DNA of 64,000 bases, taken from Dichetophora obliterata (taxonomy: Eukaryota; Arthropoda; Insecta; Diptera; Sciomyzidae). Below are positions 45,222 to 55,759 of the stretch, one piece after another (the first letter of the stretch is position 1; the number at the start of each line of letters is the position of its first letter). The notes beneath the pieces are model-generated. The model did not search any database and had not been told where the DNA came from. It worked only from the letters and a program-made list of their open reading frames with translations. The position numbers and the translations under genes are program-made. The DNA lies in assembly GCA_963920525.1 (NCBI GenBank), contig OY986438.1, positions 53,889,753 to 53,953,752 on the forward strand, given 5' to 3'.

Positions 45222-45944
45222 ATGTATAGTGCGGTACTGCATGGAATTTTTAAGAAATACTCATCGAGCTGTTAAATTTTATTAAAAGTAACCACTTTGA
45301 TCAAAATTTTTTTGGATTCAATTTAAAAAAATTTTCAAAATTGGAACATTTTGCTGCTCTCAATTGTCACAGCATATAATATTACTGTCAAAATGATTTT
45401 TTTTTTTGTTTTTGTGTTGGTATTACTAGAGAGCAGAATGCAGAACCACCGAATTTTACAGGTCAGAAAATTCTGCATTTGTTATACTTTTGCGGTCAGA
45501 ATTTTTGAGAAAAGAACACGATTTATTTTGAGGTCAACATTTTTTTTTAGAAAAGAACGGAAAAAATGCAGAACTCTTGAAACGGTCAGAAAAAATGCAG
45601 AATTTTTTCCAGAAAAGAATGTGCTATTATACATATGTTAGCCCATTTCGCTACTCTTACTTATATTTCTAGCCACTTTAAATAAATCTTGTATTTTTAC
45701 CTTCATTTTATTACAAAATCCTGAATTAATTTTTATATTATTTTTTATGTATTAATCTCATGTATAAAAAGTTCTACATATCCATGTAAATATTATAAAA
45801 TTAACTATTTTTAAATAAATATGCCTCACAATAAGGCATAAATTGTTTTTTTTTATATAAATAAAAAAACAAAAAATTGCCCCCCCAAAATTCATGCCTT
45901 CCCCCTCTGTCTTCTTGGTCTGGCTACAGGCCTGGAATGAAATA

Positions 45945-46510
45945 TTTTTAAAGACAACGGAGATATGTCTATTGAGATTCAAAACTTTGATTTTCATGTC
46001 TTTTTTTTCTCATCCTTAGATAGCGGTGTTTTATGAAAAAGTCATTGTACTAAAAATATTTGCAATTTTGAAGATATGTAAATGTCTTGAGTGTCAAAAT
46101 AACAAAAATTTGTAAAAATGTAATTGCGGAAAGGATGTGGCTAAAACAAAGTGGGTATTAATCTAATCTATGATGCACTCAATACGTATACCATATTTGT
46201 GAGAAATCCATCAAATCGTTGATCTTAGTTGAATCGTTGATCCTGACCTTAGTAGTGTACCTCTCTGTCAAAATTGAAAGAAATAGGTGAAGGGCATTTT
46301 CCATATAAAATAAAAAGTTTCCATACAATAAAGCTTTTTTGGGTTTCCCCAATTTATGGGCAGTAAAAGAGGGTGCTGAAATTTTTTCTTCCTAAACCAT
46401 ATTGTATTCGAAAAAATCTTAAAACGCACCAATGGTAGTCAATCATAAATATTGTTAAATAAGTGGGCGTTAATATAGTTTGACCACACCCATTTTTGGT
46501 ACAGGTACCA
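45945..46510. other. No gene; faint copy of the dispersed fly repeat
   Basis: Sequence such as GTGGGCGTTAATATAGTTTG ACCACACCCATTTTTGGTAC (about 46462) recalls the wording of the dispersed fly repeat at 38259-39120 and 51530-51740. No coding region. Confidence 0.4.
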
Positions 46511-47091
46511 ACTTATTATTTTAGGATATTTTCTTAAAGAAACATTTAAATTTTATTAAAGCAATTTATACATAAATTCATTTACAATGATGATCAAATC
46601 GTCTTCACTGTTTCAGAAATACAGTTTTTTTTTCGTAAATGCTTAGTAAATATTTAGTAAATGTTTAGTTAATTTTTCTTAAGCTATTCGTGACCAAAAG
46701 ATTAAAACTTATTATTTTATTAAATTATCTAAAAGAAACATTTTAATTTTATTAATTAAAGCAACTTATGCATAAATTCATTTGCAATGACGATCAAATC
46801 GGCTCCACTGTCTCACAAGTGCAGTTTATCGTTTTCGTAAATGTTAAGTAAATATTTAGTAAATTTTTCGTCAACTCTTTTATCTAAGCAAAAATGGAAG
46901 GCATTGACTAAAAATAATGAAAAAATGGTTGAGACATGGAAAGGACAATATATTGAATTTATTTTTAATTACATAATTACCTAACTACCTAATTACTTGG
47001 TCATCCAATTGGTCTTCAATAGAACCCTAATAAAAAAACACAGAGAAGATTTTTAAATTTGATCACTTGGAAAGTAAGCTTATGTTATTTC

Positions 47092-48265
47092 TAGTATCTG
47101 ACTGAAACCGGAATTTTGTCCGAAACGGAAACCAAAACCGATAACTCGGCCATTTTATAATATTCAGCCGAAACCTAAACCGAAACTGGTTATTAATATG
47201 AAAATTTCAGTTTTTACAAATATTTTTTTTTCATTAAAAGGAAACAAAAGTAGTTTCCATACACATAAGATAAAAATTTAATAAATAAATAAGTATTATT
47301 TGAATATTGAATTACATAATAATCAATTGAAATTTACTTTAATAATAGATGAGATAATTTTTTATTTTATTTTTTATTACAAAAGTATTGCATACTTTAT
47401 ATCTTCCGTACACACTCAAAATAGTATGCACCTACAATGCACATTCTTATAGAACTACGAAACAAAGCATTTTTGTTTTTTTTTAAGGTTTAGTATTATC
47501 AAAATGGCGTCCGTAGCCTAGTGGGTAGAGTGCGTGGCCCCTAAGCTAAAGAACCGCGGTAGCCCGGGTTCAGTTCTAGCTCAGACAGAAAGTTTTTTCA
47601 ATTGAATTAATTTCTCTGTTCTGTCATCACCTCTCTGCAGACAATGGCAAACGTCAGAGAGTAAAAATTGCCATGTAAAGCTTCTTGAGAACATAAGCCG
47701 TTCGGAGTCAGCATTATACTCGTAAGTCCAGCTCTCGATCATTTGTGATCAAACATTTAATAACATGCACAACACTATTGATCAATAGAAACTAGGTCAA
47801 AGTCCTTCAAAGGGCTGAAATGGCCAGTTTATTTTTTTTTTTTATTTTTATTATAAAAATGTAAATACTTCGTTTTCTTTTCCTTTATTCACACACACAG
47901 AATTCATTCGGAAGTTTAACTATCAATTTTTGGCTACAGTACCTATTAAATTTTAATACTAATTGCAATAGAGTTGATAAAATCGAAAATGATAGTATCG
48001 AACGCATAAAATTAACCAAAATGTCATCCGTTAACACGATAAATCAAATTATAGACGAATTCATAATTTATATCTTGTACAATGCGTTGTAAATATTTTT
48101 ATTAAACCAAACTTATATATTTGAATTAAATGACTGATGCAAGAAATTTTTACCAAAAGTAAGGTTACTTCAATATGGCCGGATCGCCTTAACTAGCCGA
48201 AACTGATAAAAAGGGCCGAAACTGTCCGTAACCGAAACCGAAACCGAATATTCGATCGGACACTA
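47092..48265. mobile_element. 1.17-kb hAT element, TAGTATCTGA/TAGTGTCCGA ends
   Basis: Left end TAGTATCTGACTGAAACCGG; right end reverse-complemented TAGTGTCCGATCGAATATTC GGTTTCGG. Subterminal GAAACCGAAACCGAA repeats occur at both ends. Perfect 8-bp target duplication GTTATTTC (47084-47091, 48266-48273). Repeat copy H1 confirms the uninterrupted site. SINE copy 2 is nested inside. No transposase frame. Confidence 0.88.
47516..47848 (+). mobile_element. tRNA-derived SINE, copy 2
   Basis: Starts GGCGTCCGTAGCCTAGTGGG; B-box-like GGGTTCAGTTCTAGC. Body matches copy 1 almost throughout (CAGAGAGTAAAAATTGCCAT, GAACATAAGCCGTTCGGAGT). Target duplication TATTATCAAAAT (47504-47515) and TATTATAAAAAT (47849-47860), 11 of 12. 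Ends in a T-rich tail after GGCCAGTTTA. Nested in the hAT element 47092-48265. Confidence 0.9.
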
Positions 48266-48418
48266 GTTATTTCCAATCCTTCTAAAAAATGTTGCATACA
48301 AAAAGTCTTGTCCAATTCAGAGCAATTTGCAAATTTTGTAATCCAAGTCAAAAATAGTTTCCATTTTTTGTAACGTAACGCCAGCACATATTTTTGCTTA
48401 TATTTTTAAATCCTTAGG

Positions 48419-48567
48419 TTGCCCGCAGAGTAAGCGCCGAAGCAGACAGGCAGGCAGACAGGCACAGGAAAACTATGTGAACAAGAGAGAAAAAAGTTAT
48501 TTCTATCTCGTTTCTTCGCAGGGCCTGCCTGCCTGCCTGCCTGCTTCGGCGTTTACTATGCGGGCAG
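48419..48567. mobile_element. 149-bp foldback element with TGCCCGCA ends and GCCT repeats
   Basis: Arms TTGCCCGCAGAGTAAGCGCC GAAGCAG and, inverted, CTGCCCGCATAGTAAACGCC GAAGCAG, then runs of CAGGCAGG. Direct duplication CCTTAGG on both sides (48412-48418, 48568-48574). The homologous site in repeat copy H1 reads AAATCCTTACGGTCGATTG without the insertion. Strikingly GC-rich for this region. Confidence 0.85.
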
Positions 48568-48874
48568 CCTTAGGGTCGATTGTTGTCACTGTTTTTTCTT
48601 AATATAGTGCTACTTAATTACTACTCAAATATAAAAAAACTGTTTTAAAAATTTGACTTTTTCATTCCTTTTTTTTAATATTTCTTCATATAAATCGTAC
48701 GTAACGCCAGTTTAGAAATGCCCATATATACATTTCTTTAACGACTAACAGCCCTATTCTGGTTGTTAGCTTAACAAGAAATAGTTCAGGAGCTCTTGTT
48801 AAGCTGATTGTTATGTTATGTAAATGTTGGTATTCTTAAAAATCATTAACAAAAGCTTTTAAAGTTCACCATGC

Positions 48875-50850
48875 ATGGTGAAAACGGGGTTGCCAGTTTG
48901 GTAATTAATTACCAAATTTGGTAGAAAATTTTTGACTTTGTAATTTGGTAATTTTTTTATAGTTTTGGTAACTTTTTCGCTTTAGTTTTTCCAAAAAATT
49001 CAAAATAATCAGTTTGTTTGCAAGATTTATATAAAAGATTGTATATCAAATCAACGCATCATCTGAAAATATTGCGAATCATGCCAAAAGAAAATGTCAA
49101 AATATTTAAATCTTGAAATTTAATGTTAACAAAGAAGTCTCTTATAAAAACGAAGCTACGAAACTAGTTGGGTTTTACGATAAATAGCAAAATGATTTCA
49201 AAAGAACTCTGCGAAATAAGAGACAAGCCTCATTATGTGTGGTCACCAGAAAAAGATTTTTAGATGTAAAATTGAGATTTTTTTTTGCCATCAGCCTTAG
49301 TTTAGTTATAGGCAAAAATGCAAAAACCTGTTATGTTCTAACAGAATAATATCTTTAATTGCATCAGTCGATTTCGATCGTATTTGACAGCTTTGATTAG
49401 GAAATACTCAGCCTTATCATGTATAATTTTTCACGCGGAATCGGAAAAGGAAGTTTTAATTTTTAAGATTAAGCTCTATAACATTTTGGACATTTTTAAG
49501 TTATTTTTTCTTGAATGTTTTTTTCCTTGTTAAGTTTCTTGAATGTTCTTGAGGTTTATCTTAAAAATTATAACTCTCATTTTTGATTCCGCTTGAAAAG
49601 TTATTCATAATAGGGCTGATTAGGTCTAACCATTTTTGTAAACAAATTCTTTTTCATCTTTTGTTCTGAAGATAATGGCCTTTAAAAATGGCCTTTTCTT
49701 AATATAAAAATTTGCTACCGATATATTTAAAATAACGAAAATTGATTACATAAAAAATTTATAGGAAAAATATCTAAACTAACTTACTGGAAAATTAGGG
49801 TTTTCCAGCCGCTTAAAGTTGCTTTGAATAAGTTTAATAAAATTATCGTTTCTCTCACAATATGTTTTTCTAAAACGTAAAAAGACATCAGCAAAAGCTT
49901 TAAATACTATGCAATAGTTTGTGCTTAGGAGCAGTTATTGGAAAAGAACTGTATATCATATTTTTTCATAACTCTTTAACTTGAGGTGATGGTAAAAAAG
50001 TTTCTTTATATTTAAAATCAGTGCGCGTAGTTAGAATTGATATCCTATAAAAGAAACGACCTGTGTAGTTTCCGATTTTTATTTATTACAAAATGATTAA
50101 AATTTAAACTTGAAGAAACCGAAAATTTTTTAAAGTTTTAAATGCCATATCTTTGTATTTATTCATTTACTTTCTTAAAATATTTTTTTTAGTACCTTCT
50201 TGTTTCAAATAAAAAAGATAAGGATCTCATTTTTATAATACTACCATCAATTTATAATTTTTTGTTTTGTGACAAAAAAATGACGTTTACCTGAATTTAC
50301 TACTTATTTGTGATTTTTATATTAATATAATAAATAAATTTTATATAAGAAAAAGTTATACTTTTTCTATATATGTATGCATGTATGTATAAAAAAGATA
50401 TACATCTCATTTTTATAAGTATATGAGTTTATGAATTTTACGTACTTTTTATTTACTTTTGTGATTTTTAGTTATTAAAAATAAAAAATTTTAAACAAAA
50501 AAATGTAATAATTAATAATATTAACTAAATTTATTTTACCACTAAATCTGTTTACAATTTTAAGAATTTTAATGTTGAATAAATGTTTTTTATTAACAAA
50601 AATTATAATTTTTTTGATTTTCTTACTTTAAAAAAATGTTTGTTTGTTTAATTAATTCTTATATAATTTTGGTAACTTTTAGATTAAATTTTGGTAACTA
50701 AATTTTTTTTACAAGTGGCAACCCTGTGTGAAAATCGATATACCTATTGAAAGAAGAGATGCGCTATATAAACAGATGCTTCGAGTGCAGCTTGTGACTT
50801 TGCAAGCGCTTGAAAAATTTGCCACGGCTACTGAAAGATTTCATTATTAA
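48875..50850 (+). pseudogene. Small ORF remnant split by a hAT, possible Harbinger accessory tail
   Basis: Removing the hAT and one target copy joins ATGGTGAAAA (48875-48884) to TCGATATACC (from 50735). The frame then reads MVKIDIPIERRDALYKQMLR then VQLVTLQALEKFATATERFH Y and stops at 50848-50850. The helical ER-x(2)LY-x(2)ML...L-x(2)L-x-KFA-x-ATE pattern resembles the C-terminal tail of Myb/SANT-like proteins encoded by Harbinger elements; that match is my inference from memory of the family. A dead remnant. Confidence 0.4.
48885..50726. mobile_element. 1.84-kb hAT element, CAGGGTTGCCA-type ends
   Basis: Left end CGGGGTTGCCAGTTTGGTAA and right end, reverse-complemented, CAGGGTTGCCACTTGTAAAA. 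Subterminal TTTGGTAAC/TTTGGTAATT repeats at both ends. Duplication GGTGAAAA (48877-48884) and TGTGAAAA (50727-50734), 7 of 8. Internal sequence is AT-rich and shows no readable hAT transposase. Confidence 0.75.
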
Positions 50851-51529
50851 CACTTAAAATAAGTAAAAAATTATTCCATTTTTCAGTTTAATGTATTTAA
50901 ACTCAATATTATATTATTATTTGTAATTTTTTATTATTTTCACCTTAACAAATTGTTAATATTAACTATTTTCTTAATGTTAAGCTGCCAGAATAGGGCT
51001 GTAAGCCCGACACTTAACATCGGGTTTTTGTGCTCGATATAAGAAGAAAAATGTTGGTATTATTTTTTAGAAAAATAGATATATAACTTTTCCACTAGTT
51101 ATACATGGCATCCAAGAAAATGTAGCCAATGTAAACATGTGTCAAATATAACGCAATGCAGTTGAAAGTATTGGAGTTTCCTCTCCAGTTTTGCAAGGAT
51201 CATACGAAATACACACAGAACAATATTGTCTATTTTCCTAATTATAGTACAGCAAGTGAAAGCACCGACATTCGAAATATAAAAGTTAATTTAAGACAGA
51301 CAGCGCCATCTGGTAATACTTTGTTACGTCACGTACGTGCTGGTATGTGAAAATATAAAATCGTTGCATAAAATTTGCCAGGGGATCAAACGGTTTGTTG
51401 CATGTTGCACAACGGTAAGGGGTTTTTTTGCACTATCAGCAAAAATGGCATATACTTAGTATTTGAACAAGTTATGATGTCGAAATTTAACATCAATTTT
51501 TTATACCCCCACACGTACTGCGTAAGGAG

Positions 51530-51740
51530 TGTATTAACTTGGTCACTCTGTTTGTAATGGCCATAAAGAGGCGTGAAAAGTATAAATATATATATATATA
51601 TATATCTATTCTTGATCAGCGCCATATCTTGAGTCGATTTAATTATGCCTGTCTTTAAGCTTTAACCTAAAATACCCACTCTGAGTATGAAATTTCTCAA
51701 AATCAAATAAAAACAACAAATCCCACGCCCATTTTTAGTA
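51530..51740 (+). repeat. Dispersed fly repeat, copy 2
   Basis: GTGTATTAACTTGGTCACTC TGTTTGTAATGG, then TATTCTTGATCAGCGCCATA TCTTGAGTCGATTTA, parallel to 38259-38400. A (TA)n run of about 25 bp lies at 51582-51605. Confidence 0.6.
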
Positions 51741-52148
51741 TAGTTATCGAAAATTATCACACGAACTTCATTTTCAAATCTTAGTTTAATACAACCAACA
51801 CCATTTTAAATATAGAATTTTTATTGATACTTTGGGAGTTAAAGGGAGTGTGACAGTATTTTCTACTTTCCTAAACCTTCGATAACGTAGCAATTACAAA
51901 CAAACCTGTAGAAGGAAGTATCCAATTTGGTCCAGGCGTTTCCAACTTTTAAGCATCCGAACAAATCACAAACTATTTTGATATATTTGGTATTAACGGT
52001 ATTGTAAATATGTTTATTTTGAAAGTGGTGCAATTTCATCGCAGGTTGAAACAATTTTTAACCAAATATATTATCGCAAAATTGAACATAATAATAATAA
52101 TAAGTACATCATAGTTGCAAACATTTAAATATCTCTTAATAACAAAAA

Positions 52149-52228
52149 ATGGACCAGCCCTACTTTCATAATGGGAGTCATCAATATGGTGCCGCAGCAT
52201 CGGTAGAGGTCAACCCGAGCAACATCAG
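52149..52228 (+). CDS. Candidate first coding exon of a host gene
   Basis: ATG at 52149 in a strong fly context (AACAAAAAATGG). Encodes MDQPYFHNGSHQYGAAASVE then VNPSNI, ending in phase 2 at 52228 before a 5' splice site (CAG then GTATTTTG). The 80 bp are distinctly GC-richer than the sequence on either side, and codon use is balanced, unlike the chance frames nearby. The Q/N/A/H-rich N-terminus suits a nuclear regulator, but I do not recognise the protein. The next exon was not found and may lie beyond this window or across a long intron filled with transposons. If real, transcription runs rightwards. Confidence 0.5.
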
Positions 52229-53384
52229 GTATTTTGCTAGTAAATGAATATTTGTGCATCAAATAATATTTTGAAAAAAAAAAATTAAGAACAATACATT
52301 TGCGTGCTAGTTTCAGAATTCTCTTAAGGCAGTACTGCCAAAATCTGTACGTCTGGCAACCCTAATAAAAAGAGAACATTTTTTTAATCAAGCATGAAAG
52401 CGATTTCTGTGAAATCAAGTAAAGAAATTATTGGATTCATAAACGATAAATTTTTGATTCACTGTCAAAACAACACAAAACATATGTCTTTAAAGTTTAA
52501 CCGCGCAAAAAAAAACATATTTTATGACTTACCATGACAAATTCCGCCCGAGTTGTGTTATATAAATGATGTCATTCATTACAAAAAATGTCTTAGTAAA
52601 TAAGATAAAATCAGTTCTTGCATTTATATTAATTGGACTTAAATTTCAACTTAATTTTAATCAATCATTGGTTTATGTCTTATCTGCACAATCTTGGCTT
52701 AATCGAGTGCAACTTTTGAGGGCGTAACACACCAATTCTTTTAAATGAACTCAACCCATATCCATAGCCAGGATTTTCTATTTGGGTGTTTTTTAATAAA
52801 ATGTTTTGCTACCAATATGTATATGTATGTCATAATATATTTATAAAAAGAATATTGGACTTTTTCATGCAAGACTGATAACTTATTAGTTTTTCTTGAA
52901 TGTGGCTTTTATTTCATTACTTTTATGTTTTAGTGTAAAAGGCGTCCCACGGCTGTTTTTAATTTATATCGAGTAAATTTCCTAAAAAGGTGTCATATTT
53001 TTTGACAATAGTTTCTTGTCAAATGATACAAATGAGAATACTTTGATTAAACTGTTGTAGTTTAATTTTGCTTCTACGGTAAGAACAACCTTTTCGTATT
53101 TGGGGTATAACCAGTTGCACGATCTTGACAAGCAATAAAGAAAACTAAAGGTAATAAAATTTTAGATATACCATTTCTATGCTCCTTTCCGATCTGACAT
53201 TTATTTTTTGTCTAGTTATTCAGAGTTTTTCCAAAATGATAAGAATTTTTGACAGGATCCTGTTCGAAAATACAAAAAAAGTTATACGTATGTATGTCGG
53301 CGTTTTTAAAGTTTACATTCAAATAAGTCTTAATATGGGTTTAAAGTTGAAATTTACTATACCCTACACCAGAACAGGTGAAGG

Positions 53385-53687
53385 TAAAATGTATGAAGAA
53401 GGAGATATTCTGATAAAACTTGATACTATATACACCCAAGGATGTGCTATATTGAATATTTTTGGAATCCGCCAACGGAAACGTCCATCGCCCATACAAC
53501 CCACTTTATTGAAAAGCCTGAAGTACCTTGCCGCTGCAATCCTTGCCGCCTTTCAAACGACTGGAACGACTGTAGTTCTTCAGCAAATGACTTTAGTGTT
53601 GTGGTTTGCCCAAGCAAAGCCTTTGCTTGTAGAAACCTCATAACTTCGTACTTCCGAGCACCTTTCAGCCCAGCTGAAACATTGTAC
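53385..53687 (+). CDS. Unassigned GC-richer open region
   Basis: Between about 53385 and 53687 both a plus frame (EYFWNPPTETSIAHTTHFIE then KPEVPCRCNPCRLSNDWNDC, Cys-rich) and a neighbouring plus frame running from 53179 (154 codons) are open, and composition is GC-richer than the flanks. A minus frame is also open. The Cys-rich frame looks most protein-like, but I recognise no family. It ends against the hAT element at 53688. It may be an exon or pseudogene fragment, possibly of the gene suggested at 52149. Confidence 0.25.
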
Positions 53688-54580
53688 TAGGACTTTTACT
53701 CCCGAAAGGTTTTGACAAATCCCGGGATTTCGGGATTTAAAATTTATGATCCCGGGATTTTTCGGGATTCCGAAATGCGAAAATTTTTAAATAAAAAATT
53801 TAAAAAGAAAACCAAACTGCCTATTTAAATTAATTAGTAAGCTGGTAGTAAGAAGTATGTGTGAATAAAATATTCCTTGTATAGTAAAAAAACTATAGTA
53901 TAGTAATAAAACTATTGTTACTTTAAAAATTCCATGAAAGTTGAACAGCCTAGTAAACAGTGTCTTTTAATAACACAATCTATTCTGTCGGCATTGTAGT
54001 CTAGTAAAGAGTGCGCTGGACTAACAACTCAGAGGTCCCCGGCTCGAATCCGGATTTGGGTATGGTTCTTTTCACTTTCTTTGTTCTTTACTAGATAAAG
54101 AACTATTAACTAAGCAAAAAATCCACAATTTTATTGAGAAAAATATGGAATTTAAAGACAGGAACAACTGAGGGCTGGAAATGTTTGCCGAGGTTAAGGC
54201 ATAACGGTTATAAGCAATTAAAATTGTCTTTTACGTTTGTTCCGTCTAATCGATAATTTACGTATGGTTCCAATCAATTATTTCTCTAATAATCTAGCCC
54301 TTTCCTTTCAGGTCAAAAACCAAACATCACGTTTTTAAAAAAAAACAAAAAAAAACTATAAAATAGACTTTAAAGTGTGTAAAGAAATAAAAAAGAGCAG
54401 GGTGATTTCGATATTTAAAAAAACCATCGTTTACATTGCAGTTGCATTTATAGTTACTGAAAATTTTTATATTTTCCTATGAATAAAATCCCGAAATTTA
54501 GGGTTTGAAATCTCGGGATTCCGGGACTAGAAATTGGTTTGTGATCCCGGGATTTTGGCATCCCGGGATTGAAAGCCCTA
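53688..54580. mobile_element. 893-bp hAT-like element rich in CCCGGGAT, copy 2
   Basis: Left end TAGGACTTTTACTCCCGAAA, then AAATCCCGGGATTTCGGGAT; right end reverse-complemented TAGGGCTTTCAATCCCGGGA TGCC. Flanks ATTGTAC (53681-53687) and ATTGGAAC (54581-54588) look like an 8-bp duplication with one lost base. A tRNA-like sequence lies inside. Related to 21431-22720 and to the single end at 61944. Confidence 0.7.
53988..54060 (+). pseudogene. tRNA-Val-like sequence (anticodon AAC), degenerate
   Basis: A-box-like TAGTCTAGTAAAGAGTGCG, anticodon arm CTGGACTAACAACTCAG with loop CTAACAA (anticodon AAC, Val), B-box-like GGCTCGAATCC with a good T-loop and four T-stem pairs. The acceptor strands do not pair, and the anticodon stem has a mismatch, so a working tRNA is unlikely. 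It could be a tRNA pseudogene or the head of a second SINE family carried inside the hAT element. It differs from the SINE heads at 28785, 47516 and 55403. Confidence 0.5.
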
Positions 54581-55402
54581 ATTGGAACATTGAAAAAAAC
54601 TGCATTCCCTTTTTGGCGGATCTTTGTTGGAATTTGCAAATAGAATTGAACGATGCCGAATAACATTTCACTACATCTCTTGTTTTTTTCCAAAGTAATT
54701 AATTTTGTAACTTCCATTCTCACTTCTTAAAAAATATACATTTTCTAATATTATTACCTCAATATAATATGTTCAGACACACTAAATTAGCTTTAACTTC
54801 CTTTATTGTATTTATTTTACCATTATCATTTTTCATTTCACCAATTGTGAATCTGCCACATATGTAACGGAACTGGTTAAATTTTTGTCTGCAATCGCTC
54901 ATTTTTTACACTGAGGGAAAATGCTGTGGTATCAAACAATTCATGGTTTGAAACTCTAGATTTCATTGTTCGGTACCATCCACCAGACAAAACTGTCAAA
55001 ATAACAGTTGATCAACTGTTGCTAATTTTTGGTTGAATTAACAGTTTTTACAGTTAATATTTTAACAGAATTAACTGTTCCGTTACCAGTTATTTTCATC
55101 AATATAACCCCAAATTAACTGTTAAATTGACAGATAAACCGGTGTTTCAACTTTCCATTTTTTTATCTGTAAACTATTATATAAACGAATTGAACTGTTG
55201 ACTCCCCACCTCTCCACAGTTGGCTTAAGAGTTTTACTATGTCAAAACAAAGCCATTGTTACTGTTTAATCAACTACAAAAATTGTGAACTTTATTAAAA
55301 AGTCAATTAAATTTTGTATATTTTATAGTGATTTTATTAATTTAAAACAATATTTAAATAAAACATATTCAATCAATTGGTTCACATATAGTTTTTAATA
55401 TA

Positions 55403-55741
55403 TAAATAATAATTTAAACTGGCCATTTCAGCAGTTGGAAGGACTTTGACCTAGCTTCTATTGATCATTTGTGTTGTGCGTGCTATTAAATGTTTGATCA
55501 CAAAATGACCGCGAACTGGACCTACGTGTTTTATGCCGACTCCAAACGGCTTATGTTTTCAAGAAGCTTTACATGGCAATTTTTACTCTCTGAGCTTTGC
55601 CATTGTCTGCAGAGAGCTGACGACCGAACAGAAAAATTTATTCAATTGAAAAAACTTTCTGCCTGAGCTGGAATTGAACCCGGGCTACCGCAGTTCTTTA
55701 GCTTAGGGGCCACGCACTCTACCCACTAGGCTACGGTCGCC
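55403..55741 (-). mobile_element. tRNA-derived SINE, copy 3 (minus)
   Basis: Reads leftward from GGCGACCGTAGCCTAGTGGG at 55741; B-box-like GGGTTCAATTCCAGCTCAG. The body matches copies 1 and 2. Flanking GTTTTTAATATA (55391-55402) and GTTTTAAATATA (55744-55755), 11 of 12, are the target duplication. Tail is short and AT-rich. Confidence 0.88.
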
Positions 55742-55759
55742 ACGTTTTAAATATAGCAT

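Larger units (their letters stand above)
43711..45626. mobile_element. Foldback element family D, copy 2, split by a LINE
   Basis: Ends TAGCACATTCTTT(A/T)CTG in inverted repeat, then subterminal TCTGACC, TGCAGAATTTTTT and GAGAAAAGAACGGAAAAA, matching the architecture of 11170-11749. The left arm ends near 43870 and the right arm resumes near 45360; between them lies the LINE fragment. Confidence 0.7.
43097..45934. mobile_element. 2.84-kb hAT-like element, CAGGCCTGTAGCC ends
   Basis: Ends CAGGCCTGTAGCC in perfect inverted repeat, with C- and G-rich subterminal runs (GGGGGGCAATGCCCCCC left; AATTGCCCCCCCAAAATTC right). Flanking 8-bp duplication AAATGAAA (43089-43096) and GAATGAAA (45935-45942), 7 of 8. 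Contains the family D element (43711-45626), which itself contains a LINE. No hAT transposase remains. Confidence 0.8.
46515..48720 (+). repeat. Dispersed repeat family H, copy 2, with two insertions
   Basis: Same blocks as 35900-36600 in the opposite orientation. A unit of about 185 bp (CTTATTATTTTA ... AGAAACATTT ... CATAAATTCATTT(A/G)CAATGA ... TAGTAAATATTTAGTAAAT) is present twice in tandem (about 46510-46690 and 46700-46870). A hAT element (47092-48265) and a small foldback element (48419-48567) are inserted, each restoring a continuous H sequence when removed. Right part contains GTAACGTAACGCCAGCACAT and CGTACGTAACGCCAGTTT. Confidence 0.75.
48749..51001. mobile_element. Harbinger-type element, CAGCCCTATTCTGG ends, TAA target
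   Basis: Ends CAGCCCTATTCTGG in perfect inverted repeat, followed by AGCTTAACA in both. TAA on both sides (48746-48748, 51002-51004), the 3-bp target of PIF/Harbinger. Without the nested hAT (48885-50726) it would be about 400 bp and would contain an ORF remnant reading into 50735-50850. Confidence 0.75.

Noticed and set aside
42353..52362. Pairing TAGGGTTGCCAGA with TCTGGCAACCCTA as one 10-kb element
   Set aside because: GGTTGCCA ends are very common here; no target duplication supports the pair, and many independent insertions lie between.
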